9,387 nt of DNA from Flavobacteriales bacterium UBA1694 (GCA_002319955.1 DCJS01000024.1:1-9387); one strand, 5' to 3'. Shown: positions 1 to 7,751, counted from the stretch's first letter. Notes: generated by a model not told the origin, from the sequence alone. Translations and numbers: made by a program.

Positions 1-498
1 TTGACCCATTGAATCTGTGCCGTACATGGACTCCATTTTTGGGTTCACAAAACGCCATCCGAAAGAGGAATTTTCCATTTTGGAATCGCTACCAAACGCT
101 TTCGAAGCTTTTGAGATCACCAGGGGGCCGCGCGTCATATGCTCGACGCCCCCCGCAATAAAAATACCGCCGTCGCCTGCCTTAATAGCCCGATTAGCCT
201 GAATAATAGCCGACATTCCTGAGGCGCATAGTCGGTTGACTGTTTCGCCAGGAACCGTCACCGGTAGCCCAGCGAGTAGCGCTGCCATTCTTGCGACATT
301 TCTATTATCTTCCCCCGCCTGGTTGTGGCAGCCCAAAATAACATCGTCGATCGCTTCCTTTGGAATTGCTGGATTTCTTTTAACTAATTCTTCAATAACT
401 GTGGCGGCTAAATCATCCGCACGAACAGTACTTAAAGTCCCACCAAAACTTCCAATTGGGGTGCGAATTCCATCAATAATATAGGCCTCTGTATCCAT
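1..498 (-). CDS. pcaF: 3-oxoadipyl-CoA thiolase, N-terminal part (cut by window edge)
   Basis: Thiolase catalysing the last step of the beta-ketoadipate pathway: 3-oxoadipyl-CoA plus CoA gives succinyl-CoA and acetyl-CoA, in the cytoplasm. The frame runs open from an ATG at 498 to the window edge, giving 166 residues of a family usually near 400. Visible marks are the N-terminal DGIRTPIGSFGG (residues 9-20), the acyl-accepting Cys91 in NRLCASGM, the GGVEHMTRGPLV block (about 116-127), and GWRFVNPKMESMYGTDSM (147-164), which closely resembles the PcaF/PaaJ subgroup rather than generic acetyl-CoA acetyltransferases. The start is preceded by AT-rich sequence with no Shine-Dalgarno. A 60-bp gap separates it from pcaIJ, the widest gap within the lower-pathway block, but no terminator is seen there. 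The C-terminal half, with the His and second Cys of the active site, lies outside the window. The only realistic alternative is another degradative thiolase; context decides for pcaF. Confidence 0.92.
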   Translation of the reverse strand, partial: MDTEAYIIDGIRTPIGSFGGTLSTVRADDLAATVIEELVKRNPAIPKEAIDDVILGCHNQAGEDNRNVARMAALLAGLPVTVPGETVNRLCASGMSAIIQANRAIKAGDGGIFIAGGVEHMTRGPLVISKASKAFGSDSKMENSSFGWRFVNPKMESMYGTDSMGQ

Positions 499-558
499 AA
501 TTTACGTTTTACTAGTTAAGATTAAATCGATTGAGCGTAATTTTTTCCCCTAAGGGTA

Positions 559-1905
559 TTACGACAACCGTTCGATAAATGTGGCAGTGGTCGATTCTCG
601 AACCTGCTCCAACGTGGCTCCTGGCATTAATTCCGTTAAGGTAAGCTGGCCATCAATAAATTCAAATACGGCTTTATCGGTGATAACCATATCTACTGCT
701 TTTAAGGCGGTTAAAGGAAGATCACAGAGCGCGACCACTTTCGCCTCGCCATTTCTCTCCGTATGCATCATGGTTATAATAAGTCTTTTGGCTCCCGATG
801 CTAAATCCATTGCGCCCCCCACGCCGAGTAAGGGCTGTCCTGGTACCGCCCAGTTCGCTAAATTGGCAGCCTCATCGACCTGCAGACCTCCCATGATCGC
901 GACATCGACATGCTTTCCACGAATCATGGAAAACGAATCGGCAGAATCAAAATAGGAAGACCCTTTTAAAGCGGTCACCGGTACTTTTCCGGCATTTACG
1001 GGATAATCCATCGCTCCGCCTCCATCACTGGGTGCCGGACCTACGCCAAGCATTCCGTTTTCGGTGTGCAGAATAATGCCGTCTTCATTTGAAATGAAAT
1101 CGGCCACCAGGGTTGGAATTCCAATTCCTAAGTTTACCACATCGCCTCTTTTAAGTTCCTTTAGGGCTCTTTTGGCCATATTCATACGGGTCTCTGATAC
1201 TTTTTTACTCGAAGAAACCGTCGCTGAACTTCCAAGATCGTCTAACGTTAAAGTGGCCTGAACTAGAAAATCAACATACGAGCCTGGGGTATGAATGCTT
1301 TCTGGCGCAATCTCCCCGACAGGGACGATTTCTTCCACTTCTGCGATAACCAAATCGGCTGCCGTAGCCATGGCTCTATTAAAATTCTGTTCGGTCATTC
1401 GGTATTGTAAATTACCCGCCGTATCGGCTTTCCAAGCCCGAATGAAAGCAACATTTCCGCGAATACCCGCAATAAAAACCTGCTCCACACCGTTAAGTGT
1501 TTTCGTTTCTCTTCCCTCAGCTAAGGCCGTTCCAGCCGAAGTGGGCGTGAAAAAACCGCCAATGCCTGCTCCACCCGCGCGGATGGCTTCCGCTAAAGTT
1601 CCTTGGGGTAATAATTCGTACTCCACAGTGCCCTCTTGGGCAGCTTTCACAGCCTCGGGGTTGGAGGTAAAGAAGGATCCAATCATTTTTTTCAGTTGAC
1701 CATTTCTTAGAAGTCTTCCTCCACCAATACCTGCTTCACCAACGTTATTACCAATAAACGTTAAGTCTTTGGTTTTTGTTTCTGCTAAGGCATGCATCAA
1801 ATGCACGGGATTTCCAGTCATTCCAAAACCACCTTGGAGTAAGGTATCGCCGTCTTTTACTTTTGAAACTGCCTGCTGTAATGTTATTCGTGGTACCGTT
1901 TTCAT
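559..1905 (-). CDS. pcaIJ: Fused 3-oxoadipate CoA-transferase, alpha and beta subunits in one chain
   Basis: Family I CoA-transferase of 448 residues moving CoA from succinyl-CoA to 3-oxoadipate. Most bacterial versions are two proteins (PcaI and PcaJ, or ScoA/ScoB). Here residues about 1-220 are the alpha half, with the glycine-rich GGFGMTGNP (25-33), GNNVG (52-56) and the GGAGIGGFFTPTSAGT block (111-126). A short Ser-rich linker (about 221-237) leads into the beta half, with GIGIPTLV (260-267), the catalytic glutamate Glu282 in TENGMLGVGP, and GGAMDLASGAKR (363-374). The frame has no stop or frameshift at the junction, and both halves look intact, so this is a true fusion like animal SCOT. 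The ATG at 1905 lies 11 bp after the pcaD stop, so the two are presumably co-transcribed. Succinyl-CoA:3-ketoacid transferase activity on acetoacetate is the alternative; the place between pcaD and pcaF favours 3-oxoadipate. Confidence 0.87.
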   Translation of the reverse strand: MKTVPRITLQQAVSKVKDGDTLLQGGFGMTGNPVHLMHALAETKTKDLTFIGNNVGEAGIGGGRLLRNGQLKKMIGSFFTSNPEAVKAAQEGTVEYELLPQGTLAEAIRAGGAGIGGFFTPTSAGTALAEGRETKTLNGVEQVFIAGIRGNVAFIRAWKADTAGNLQYRMTEQNFNRAMATAADLVIAEVEEIVPVGEIAPESIHTPGSYVDFLVQATLTLDDLGSSATVSSSKKVSETRMNMAKRALKELKRGDVVNLGIGIPTLVADFISNEDGIILHTENGMLGVGPAPSDGGGAMDYPVNAGKVPVTALKGSSYFDSADSFSMIRGKHVDVAIMGGLQVDEAANLANWAVPGQPLLGVGGAMDLASGAKRLIITMMHTERNGEAKVVALCDLPLTALKAVDMVITDKAVFEFIDGQLTLTELMPGATLEQVRESTTATFIERLS

Positions 1906-1916
1906 CGATGTATTTT

Positions 1917-2696
1917 TTAATGTTGTGTAAAATGTAAAATATGTTTCGCAAACTCCTCCGGGTGCTCCTTATTTGATAAATGGGCCGCATCCAGTGTCAC
2001 TAAACTGCAAACTGGGGTGCGTTTTTGCATAAATTTCCCATCCTCTAAGGTCGTGACCTTGTCTTTAGTTCCAACGATAATTAAGGTTGGCGTTTCAAGA
2101 TTGTGAAGACTTTGGCTAAAATCAGCCCCGCCAACGGCCTTACAGCACGCGGTATATCCCCTTAAGGAGGTGGCTTTAAAATTCGTTAGTATTTCCTCGA
2201 CCGCCGCGGGATTCTTAGCCCTGTACTCTGGGGTAAACCAGCGCTGGGCGGTTCCCTCCAAAATACTTTCTAGGCCATGCTCTGAGACCTGTTTTACACG
2301 GGCCTCCCAGCCTTGCGTGGTGCCGATTTTCGCGGCCGTATTGCTGAGAATGATTTTCTCGAATCGCTCTGGATGGTTGATCCCGAGCCACTGCCCTATT
2401 AGTCCGCTAATGGAAAGACCACAAAAATAGACCTTCTCAAGTTTTAGAAAGTCTAAGAGTTCAATAACATCGCGACCTAAATCGGCAATGGATACCACCT
2501 CGTGCTCGCACGTACTTTCTCCGTGACCTCTTTTGTCATACCTTAAAATATTAAAATGGTGGCTTAATACGGCGATACTATCTTCCCACATGGAATAATT
2601 GGTTCCAAGGGAATTGGAAAAAACCAAGGTTTTTTCATGTCCGAAATTTTCTAATTTATAATGGCACTCAAACTGTGTCAATTGAATTTTTGGCAT
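1917..2696 (-). CDS. pcaD: 3-oxoadipate enol-lactonase
   Basis: Alpha/beta hydrolase of 259 residues, a typical PcaD length, that hydrolyses 3-oxoadipate enol-lactone to 3-oxoadipate in the cytoplasm. The catalytic triad can be read: nucleophile Ser95 in the elbow GLSISG (93-98), Asp212 in GTKDKVTT, and His239 in DAAHLSN. Also seen are the SNSLGTNYSMW segment (28-37) and YDKRGHGES (53-61), both characteristic of enol-lactonases (the usual family motif is NSLGT...W and YD.RGHG.S). The elbow residue after Ser is Ile-Ser rather than the more common Met-Gly. It starts 20 bp after the benD stop. An AGGA lies three bases before the ATG, too close to be a normal ribosome-binding site. It is needed after CatC and before PcaIJ, which agrees with its position. 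Other hydrolases of the fold, such as esterases, are less likely in this context. Confidence 0.91.
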   Translation of the reverse strand: MPKIQLTQFECHYKLENFGHEKTLVFSNSLGTNYSMWEDSIAVLSHHFNILRYDKRGHGESTCEHEVVSIADLGRDVIELLDFLKLEKVYFCGLSISGLIGQWLGINHPERFEKIILSNTAAKIGTTQGWEARVKQVSEHGLESILEGTAQRWFTPEYRAKNPAAVEEILTNFKATSLRGYTACCKAVGGADFSQSLHNLETPTLIIVGTKDKVTTLEDGKFMQKRTPVCSLVTLDAAHLSNKEHPEEFAKHILHFTQH

Positions 2697-2716
2697 GTTC
2701 CTTTTTTTAATTAAGA

Positions 2717-3502
2717 TTATCCTAAATCACCTCCGGCAACCGGAATTGTGACCCCCGTAATATAAGCGGCTTCCGAGGAAGCGGCAAATAAAATGGTGCT
2801 CACTTGGTTGTCGATGGTTCCGTATTTCTTTTGCAACGAGGAGGCTTTTGTTTGCTCAATAATTTGCTCATACCAAATCGCTTCTTGAGGCGTTTGAGGC
2901 ATTTCATTTCTTGGTATGACCCGCTCAGGAGCCAGAGTTCCCCCCGGTGCCACCCCGATTATTCGAACATTATTAGCGGCCTGTTCAAACGCTAACGACG
3001 CTGTGATCGCATTCACACCCCCTTTTGCAGCAGCGTAGGGAACACGATTTACAGAGCGCGTGGCCACGGAGGATACGTTAATAATGACCCCACCGCCCTT
3101 CGCAATCATCGTTGGTAAGACAGCTCTACAGCCCCACAAAGTAGGCAATAAAGAGCGGTTCACTTCCTTCAAGATTTCCTCGGGGCTATAATGCTGAAAC
3201 GGTTTAGCCCAGATAGTCCCTCCCACATTGTTGATCAAGATATCAATTCTTCCAAAGGCGTCAAGCGTTCTTTTTACCACAGATTCAAACCCTTCAAAGG
3301 TTTCTAAATCGGCCTGCAGCGCTAAAACGGTGTAGCCTTCATTTTCTAAATTTTCCGCCACCGCTAGAACGAGCTCTGAGCGATCTACTAAAACGGTTGT
3401 AGCACCTTCTTTTGCAAGACGCTCAGCAACCCCCTTACCTATTCCTTGGGCCGCTCCAGTCACTAGGGCAATAGTCTCTTTAAATCGATCTGTAAATGTC
3501 AT
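2717..3502 (-). CDS. benD: cis-1,2-dihydroxycyclohexa-3,5-diene-1-carboxylate dehydrogenase (benzoate diol dehydrogenase)
   Basis: Classical short-chain dehydrogenase/reductase of 261 residues. It oxidises the benzoate cis-diol made by BenABC with NAD+; the product loses CO2 to give catechol. The Rossmann motif GAAQGIG (16-22) with Asp40 at the end of the second strand (favouring NAD+ over NADP+), the NNVGG motif (91-95), Ser144/Ser145, and the catalytic YAAAK (Tyr156, Lys160) are all present. The C-terminal half contains VAPGGTLAPERVIPRNE, which resembles the BenD/XylL subgroup. It starts at the ATG at 3502, 9 bp after the benC stop, in the canonical benABCD order. The SDR family is broad, so on sequence alone another substrate would be possible, but position directly behind benABC makes BenD by far the best call. 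Confidence 0.9.
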   Translation of the reverse strand: MTFTDRFKETIALVTGAAQGIGKGVAERLAKEGATTVLVDRSELVLAVAENLENEGYTVLALQADLETFEGFESVVKRTLDAFGRIDILINNVGGTIWAKPFQHYSPEEILKEVNRSLLPTLWGCRAVLPTMIAKGGGVIINVSSVATRSVNRVPYAAAKGGVNAITASLAFEQAANNVRIIGVAPGGTLAPERVIPRNEMPQTPQEAIWYEQIIEQTKASSLQKKYGTIDNQVSTILFAASSEAAYITGVTIPVAGGDLG

Positions 3503-3511
3503 AATTATTTT

Positions 3512-4522
3512 TTAGGCGGTTGCCATCCCAGTAGGAATAAATTTTTCAGTGTAGAAGTTTTCGTAGTGAATTTGTTTTTCTTCTAATGAGGCTTTTACCG
3601 CATCAACCATGGCGTTTGGACCACAGACATAAATGTCGTACGCCTCAAGTGCGAGCTCCTGCTTTGTAATCCACTGCGTCACATACCCATTTGCATAGGG
3701 CTCACTCGCTTCACTTGAAACGCAAGGATAGGTCTGAACACTCAAGTTTGTATAGGTTTTAAGGCGCTCCAATTCCACGATATTCTCCACCGTTGTGGCA
3801 CCATAAAATAGTTTAATTGGTTGGGGATTCGCGTCCTTATTAAGTTTTTCCAGCATGGCGATAAACGGAGCAATACCCGTTCCGCCTGCGAAAAATAAGG
3901 TTTCGCGCTTTATTTCACGGCTATAGAATCCTCCCACAGGCCCTGTAATAGTAAGAGTTTCCCCAAGGGTCGCTGTTCGTAAATAGTCACTCATTAGGCC
4001 TGCATTTGGCATGAGGCGAATAATGAATTCCATTTCATTCGTATCGGATAAACAAGAAAAAGAATACGAGCGTGTTTGGGTGGATCCAGGAACTAAAATA
4101 TTCGCGTACTGTCCTGGTAAAAAGGTAATGCTCGAGCCGTCTTTTATCTTCGTTCTAAGTTTTACAATTTCGGATGAAAGAAAACTCAGTTCGGTAATTT
4201 CCGTTTCATAAGTCGCGGCCTCCACTTTGCAGGCCGCAGAACTGGCTAAAATACCCACCACCATATCCGATTCGGGGCGCATTTGACAGGCGAGTCCAAA
4301 GCCTTCTTCTGCCTCCTGATCCGTTAAGGCCTCATCAATATAATCGCCCGGATCGTAAGACCCTGAGGTTGCAATGCATTTACAGGTTCCACAGGCCCCA
4401 TCAGCGCAGTCTATGGGAATATTTACCCCCACGCGGTAGGCTGCCTCAGCAATGGTCTCGTACCCAACAGTTTCAATAAAACGCGTGACGCCGTCTTCAA
4501 AATTTAATGCAATTTTTGCCAT
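3512..4522 (-). CDS. benC: Benzoate 1,2-dioxygenase, ferredoxin-reductase (electron transfer) component
   Basis: Single-chain NADH-dependent reductase of 336 residues that passes electrons to the BenAB oxygenase. Domain order: N-terminal plant-type [2Fe-2S] ferredoxin with the cluster cysteines Cys39, Cys44, Cys47 and Cys79 (C-x4-C-x2-C-x31-C, in CADGACGTCKC and GLACQ); FAD-binding domain with RSYSF (151-155) and the PGQYANI strand (136-142); NAD-binding domain with GGTGIAPF (213-220) and CGPNAM (300-305). Ferredoxin first, then FAD and NAD, is the class IB arrangement typical of BenC/XylZ/AntC. The start at 4522 lies 10 bp after benB. All redox motifs are intact. AntC or XylZ are the nearest alternatives and cannot be separated by motif alone, but the following BenD-like dehydrogenase argues against anthranilate dioxygenase, which needs no diol dehydrogenase. 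Confidence 0.91.
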   Translation of the reverse strand: MAKIALNFEDGVTRFIETVGYETIAEAAYRVGVNIPIDCADGACGTCKCIATSGSYDPGDYIDEALTDQEAEEGFGLACQMRPESDMVVGILASSAACKVEAATYETEITELSFLSSEIVKLRTKIKDGSSITFLPGQYANILVPGSTQTRSYSFSCLSDTNEMEFIIRLMPNAGLMSDYLRTATLGETLTITGPVGGFYSREIKRETLFFAGGTGIAPFIAMLEKLNKDANPQPIKLFYGATTVENIVELERLKTYTNLSVQTYPCVSSEASEPYANGYVTQWITKQELALEAYDIYVCGPNAMVDAVKASLEEKQIHYENFYTEKFIPTGMATA

Positions 4523-4532
4523 AACTTGAGTC

Positions 4533-5018
4533 TTATATATGGTAGATATCTAGAATTTGACGGATGTAATCGTTTTTAATAATTACTTTTTTATTTGAAA
4601 TTAGAAACGAGCCGTCTGTTTTGTTCAGGGTGTAAAAACTAAAGCCGAAATACGTGTCGGTGTTCTGATAGCGAAAGGATAACGTATGCCAATTAAAACG
4701 AACTTTTACCTGCGTTTCAGTCTCTTCAAGAATTTCCACGTTATTAATATAGTGGCAAGTTCTTGTTTCAGGCATTGAGGCAGAAGAACGGTCTGTTTTG
4801 ATTCGAAACACACGGTCTTCTAATCCCCCTTTATTTGGATAATAAATGAGCGAGATCTCCGTTTGTGGGTCTTTGGTTAATTCATCCTCATCATCCCATC
4901 CCGGCATCCAGTAAACGCAGTCGTCGTCATAAAACTTCAACCATTCATCCCAGTTTTTATCGTCTAGTTGGCGAACTTCTTGGTATAAGAACCTAAGTAC
5001 ATCTTGGTAATTTGTCAT
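4533..5018 (-). CDS. benB: Benzoate 1,2-dioxygenase, small (beta) subunit
   Basis: Small subunit of 161 residues with no metal site, normal for the ring-hydroxylating dioxygenase beta family. It forms the hetero-oligomeric oxygenase with BenA and is mainly structural. Strongly conserved BenB/XylY stretches are visible: LDDKNWDEWLKFY (18-30), YWMPGWDDEDELT (36-48), PQTEISLIYYPNKGGLEDRV (51-70), FRIKTDRSSASMPETRT (71-87), and FRYQNTDTYFGF (115-126). These are very close to proteobacterial BenB patterns as I remember them, which points to the benzoate/toluate subgroup rather than naphthalene or biphenyl types. It starts 10 bp downstream of benA and ends 10 bp before benC, so the three are tightly coupled. 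The AT-rich leader has no Shine-Dalgarno sequence. Confidence 0.92.
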   Translation of the reverse strand: MTNYQDVLRFLYQEVRQLDDKNWDEWLKFYDDDCVYWMPGWDDEDELTKDPQTEISLIYYPNKGGLEDRVFRIKTDRSSASMPETRTCHYINNVEILEETETQVKVRFNWHTLSFRYQNTDTYFGFSFYTLNKTDGSFLISNKKVIIKNDYIRQILDIYHI

Positions 5019-5028
5019 GATTTAATTT

Positions 5029-6369
5029 TTAATCCGTTAAAACAGTTTTAGAAATACCGGCCTGCAGAGAGTCTTTCCAGAATTCGTGTTGGGTAATAAA
5101 GAGGCCTTCATCTTCTGATTTGATTCCAGAAATAAGAGGGGTAATGCCCATGCTTTTGGCCTGCTCATCCGGTCCGTAAATCCAATGAGTCGCCCCACGA
5201 CTCATATCGTTGTATTTTAAAGCGGAGGATTGGTAGGCAATTTGGCACGATCTGAATTCTTCTAAGTCGTCTGGCGTACCCATGCCCGTCACGTTGAAGA
5301 AATCTTCATATTGGCGAATTCGTGTAGAGCGCTCTGACGTACTCTCGCCCTTTGGCGCAAAACAATAAATGGTGATCTCCGTTTCGTTCACTGAAATCGG
5401 TTTAATCACGCGGATTTGCGTTGAAAATTGATCCATTAAAAACACGTTTGGATACAGACCCAAATTCCGCGTCATATTCACCATAAAATCAGCCTTTTCA
5501 GTTCCAAATTCAGAACTCAGGCGCTCTTTTTGCTGATAGATTGGACTGACCTCCGGGTTTAGTTTATTTGTCCATAATAAAATATGGCCGTTTTCAAACC
5601 CATACACGCCAGCCACTGATTTAGACCAACTGTTTGCATCAACCGCTTTTGTGCCTTCCTTTTCATAGTCACGTCGACCCATTGTGGCCACATAATTCCA
5701 ATGAACGGAGGAGACGTGGTACCCATCGGCCCCATTTTCCATCTGCAGCTTCCAATTCCCCTTGTACACATAGGTTGAGGAGCCATTTAAAACTTCTAAA
5801 CCTTCGGGCGCTTGGTCTACGATATGATCAATAATGGTTTTTGAATCGCCTAGATAGTCTTCAAGTGAGAGAACCTCAGAACTTAGAGAGCCAAAAAGAA
5901 AACCTTTGTACGATTCAAATTTTGCCACTTTCACCAAATCATGGGAACCTTCGCAATTAAACTCCTGAGGATACCCACCGGTTTTAGCATCTTTTACCTT
6001 TAATAATTTTCCTGCATTACTAAAAGTCCAGCCATGAAACGGACAAGTGAAGGTTGATTTATTCCCCTTCTTATAGCGGCATAACTGCGCGCCTTTATGG
6101 GTACACGAGTTAACGAGCGCATTTAATTCGCCTTGCTTATCTTTTGTAATAACCACCGATTGTCTTCCGATAGAGGTCGTGTAGTAGTCGTTTATGTTTG
6201 GAATTTGAGACTCGTGGGCAAGGTAGACCCAATTGCCTTCGAAAATGTGCTCCATTTCCAATTCAAATAAGGCTTCATTGGTAAACGATACACGGTTATG
6301 ACGGTAGAGGCCATTTTCTTTGTCGTGAACGACAAGGCTGTCAAGGTAGGTCGAGGTAACGTCTTTCAT
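5029..6369 (-). CDS. benA: Benzoate 1,2-dioxygenase, large (alpha) catalytic subunit
   Basis: Rieske non-haem iron oxygenase alpha subunit of 446 residues; adds both atoms of O2 to benzoate to give the cis-1,2-diol. The Rieske centre is complete: Cys89-x-His91 and Cys109-x2-His112 in SCTHKGAQ and CPFHGWTF. The mononuclear iron site is visible as His218 and His223 in the DGYHVSSVHW block, with the bridging Asp215 that links Rieske and iron sites between subunits, and a likely third ligand among Asp367/Asp368 in PDDLEEF. The GNWKLQMENGADGYH pattern (204-218) is characteristic of the benzoate/toluate/anthranilate group. It is the first ben gene and follows a 137-bp spacer after catA; its leader is AAAATTTTAAATT before the ATG. 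Toluate (XylX) or halobenzoate activity cannot be excluded from the sequence. Anthranilate is less likely because a diol dehydrogenase gene follows. Confidence 0.92.
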   Translation of the reverse strand: MKDVTSTYLDSLVVHDKENGLYRHNRVSFTNEALFELEMEHIFEGNWVYLAHESQIPNINDYYTTSIGRQSVVITKDKQGELNALVNSCTHKGAQLCRYKKGNKSTFTCPFHGWTFSNAGKLLKVKDAKTGGYPQEFNCEGSHDLVKVAKFESYKGFLFGSLSSEVLSLEDYLGDSKTIIDHIVDQAPEGLEVLNGSSTYVYKGNWKLQMENGADGYHVSSVHWNYVATMGRRDYEKEGTKAVDANSWSKSVAGVYGFENGHILLWTNKLNPEVSPIYQQKERLSSEFGTEKADFMVNMTRNLGLYPNVFLMDQFSTQIRVIKPISVNETEITIYCFAPKGESTSERSTRIRQYEDFFNVTGMGTPDDLEEFRSCQIAYQSSALKYNDMSRGATHWIYGPDEQAKSMGITPLISGIKSEDEGLFITQHEFWKDSLQAGISKTVLTD

Positions 6370-6506
6370 AATTTAAAATTTTGAGGCAAAAAAAGGGCTC
6401 TTCGAATGATTAAATTCAAATTTTCAGAGTCGGTAAAGTTTTTGAAATAGTGGAATTGCAATTTTATTTCTTACGATTCCACTGGGGATACTTGAGGTAT
6501 AAAGGC
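6370..6506 (-). promoter_or_regulatory. 137-bp spacer between catA and benA
   Basis: This is the widest gap inside the pathway block; the other gaps are 1-60 bp. It divides the cat genes from the ben genes. It contains an 8-bp inverted repeat (6449-6456 and 6476-6483) and a T7 run on the transcribed strand (6388-6394) without a stem before it. No full TAnnTTTG element is seen; the nearest is TAAAATTG inside the loop of the inverted repeat. It may hold a second promoter or an RNA processing/attenuation element, but the sequence alone does not decide. Confidence 0.4.
6449..6483. repeat. Inverted repeat in the catA-benA spacer
   Basis: AGTGGAAT and ATTCCACT form perfect 8-bp arms separated by 19 bases. 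In the transcript it would be a stem-loop 24 bases after the catA stop codon. It is not followed by a U-run, so it is a poor rho-independent terminator; a stability or processing element, or a protein-binding site, are possible. The arms are short enough that chance is not excluded. Confidence 0.5.
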
Positions 6507-7436
6507 TTACAATTCAGCTGCAGCACGCTTTCTATGGTTCTCACCAGGGGCAGCATTTGTAATTTCACGAACCATATTAAAATCGAATTCAATTTTAGCG
6601 AACGCTTCTTGCTTCCCGTATTGAGCAGCCTGCTGGGCAGAAACTCTTTCAATGTGAGGGACAAGTTCTGGACGCGTCGCAAATGCGAAATCATCATAAG
6701 TTAATGGATCTCCTTCAATATTGATCTGAGTCGTTAGCTTTCTGTAACCAGGAGCGGTCACGAAAAAGTGAATGTGCGCGGGACGCGCACCATGACGCCC
6801 TAATAAAGACATTAACGTATCGGTGGATCCCCCTGGAGGACACGCATACCCTACTGGAACGAACGATTTAAACTCATATTTACCATCTGCACCAATCGTG
6901 ATTGCACGGCGTAAATTAAATTCTGGTTGCGTGGAATCGAAGTGCGAGTATAATCCTTTAAGATTACAATGCCATACTTCAACTTTTGCATTTGGAATTG
7001 GCTCACCCTTCTCATCACGTACCACACCGCTCATGAATAAGCGCTCCGCATCTTGTTCTATTTCAGTTTCAAGTTCTGCGTATGATTTTGATTCCGGAGA
7101 TCCTGCAACATAAAGTGGGCCTTCAATGGTACGCGGCGTTTTATTTTCGATTCCGGCCTGCTCATCTTCCCAATCCATTTGAACGTCCATGAATTTCTCA
7201 ATGCCTAAACCCGCAAATACAAGTCCATATTCGTTGTTTTTTCCAGTTTGTGTCAACCAATCACAGGCCTTCCACATTTCTTCAGACGTAATGTCTAAAT
7301 CAGCCATTGCATTGAACAGATCTTTAAGAAGTCTGTTAACGATGGTTTTAATTCGCTCATTTCCAACACCTTCTTTTTCAGAAGATCTTATTAATTCTAA
7401 GGTTTCGTCAATTAGTTTTTGGTCAATTCTTTTCAT
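6507..7436 (-). CDS. catA: Catechol 1,2-dioxygenase (intradiol, Fe(III))
   Basis: Intradiol ring-cleavage enzyme of 309 residues that opens catechol to cis,cis-muconate. The four Fe(III) ligands can be assigned: Tyr163 in GLYSHFD, Tyr197 in VPVGYACPPGG, and His221 and His223 in RPAHIHF; they fall within three residues of the ligand numbers known for the Acinetobacter enzyme (164, 200, 224, 226). The N-terminal helical dimerisation region (about 1-100), the EGPLYVAGSPE substrate-pocket segment (105-115) and WHCNLKGLYSHFD are all present. Length and order match true CatA rather than protocatechuate 3,4-dioxygenase subunits or hydroxyquinol dioxygenase. The ATG at 7436 is 23 bp after catC with an AT-only leader. 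The gene comes before benA in the transcript, so the ring-cleavage enzyme is made with or before the enzyme that forms its substrate. Confidence 0.95.
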   Translation of the reverse strand: MKRIDQKLIDETLELIRSSEKEGVGNERIKTIVNRLLKDLFNAMADLDITSEEMWKACDWLTQTGKNNEYGLVFAGLGIEKFMDVQMDWEDEQAGIENKTPRTIEGPLYVAGSPESKSYAELETEIEQDAERLFMSGVVRDEKGEPIPNAKVEVWHCNLKGLYSHFDSTQPEFNLRRAITIGADGKYEFKSFVPVGYACPPGGSTDTLMSLLGRHGARPAHIHFFVTAPGYRKLTTQINIEGDPLTYDDFAFATRPELVPHIERVSAQQAAQYGKQEAFAKIEFDFNMVREITNAAPGENHRKRAAAEL

Positions 7437-7459
7437 AATATAAGTTGTTATTGTTTAAA

Positions 7460-7750
7460 TTATAGTAAGGTTTCTCTAAGAGCATTCGGGTGCTTGCAAA
7501 TACTCGATACTTTAATAGTCATGTAAGGAAATAAGGGCAAAGAGCTAATAATTTGATGCAACTGATCGGGGCTCTCCACTTCTAATACCGAAATATTTGA
7601 AAACTTACCGGCCACGCGCCATAAATACTTCCATTCTCCAGAAGCCTGCCATTTTTGAGAGCATTCTTTTTCTCTAGTGATGAAGTCAATTCGCTTTTCG
7701 TCACTCCAAGTCTCCGGGATGTGAACATCCATTTCTACGACGTATACCAT
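7460..7750 (-). CDS. catC: Muconolactone delta-isomerase
   Basis: Small cytoplasmic isomerase of 96 residues, the normal CatC length, that moves the double bond of muconolactone to give 3-oxoadipate enol-lactone. CatC proteins form large homo-oligomers. Family signatures visible are the N-terminal VVEMDVHIP (4-12), EWKYLWRVAGKFSNISVLEV (39-58), SLPLFPYM (70-77) and the C-terminal KHPNA (87-91) after a conserved Cys85. The ATG at 7750 lies one base after the catB stop codon, a sign of tight translational coupling, and the pair catB-catC is a common arrangement. No unusual feature is seen. Given the short length and the strong motif match, an alternative function is unlikely. Confidence 0.95.
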   Translation of the reverse strand: MVYVVEMDVHIPETWSDEKRIDFITREKECSQKWQASGEWKYLWRVAGKFSNISVLEVESPDQLHQIISSLPLFPYMTIKVSSICKHPNALRETLL

Positions 7751-7751
7751 A

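Noticed and set aside
499..558. CCCTTAGGGG followed by A/T-rich sequence between pcaIJ and pcaF, as a terminator
   Set aside because: The stem is at most four pairs with a one-base loop, and on the transcribed strand it is followed by an A-run, not a T-run, so it should not stop transcription before pcaF.
581..1699. Plus-strand open frames antisense to pcaIJ (581-955, 1064-1261, 1295-1699)
   Set aside because: They lie wholly opposite a gene with complete family motifs, have no recognisable domain, and are of the low-complexity Ser/Ala-rich kind expected from antisense frames.
1748..1990. 80-residue minus-strand frame across the pcaD-pcaIJ junction
   Set aside because: It overlaps both genes in another frame, has no family likeness, and the 11-bp junction is fully explained by the two real genes.
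6381..6402. T7 run upstream of benA as a rho-independent terminator
   Set aside because: The bases before it (GAAGAGCCC) have no complementary arm nearby, so no terminator hairpin can be drawn.
6464..6704. Small frames on both strands at the end of catA and the catA-benA spacer
   Set aside because: They overlap the catA C-terminus in other frames; no domain or leader-peptide pattern is visible and the catA frame is intact to its stop.
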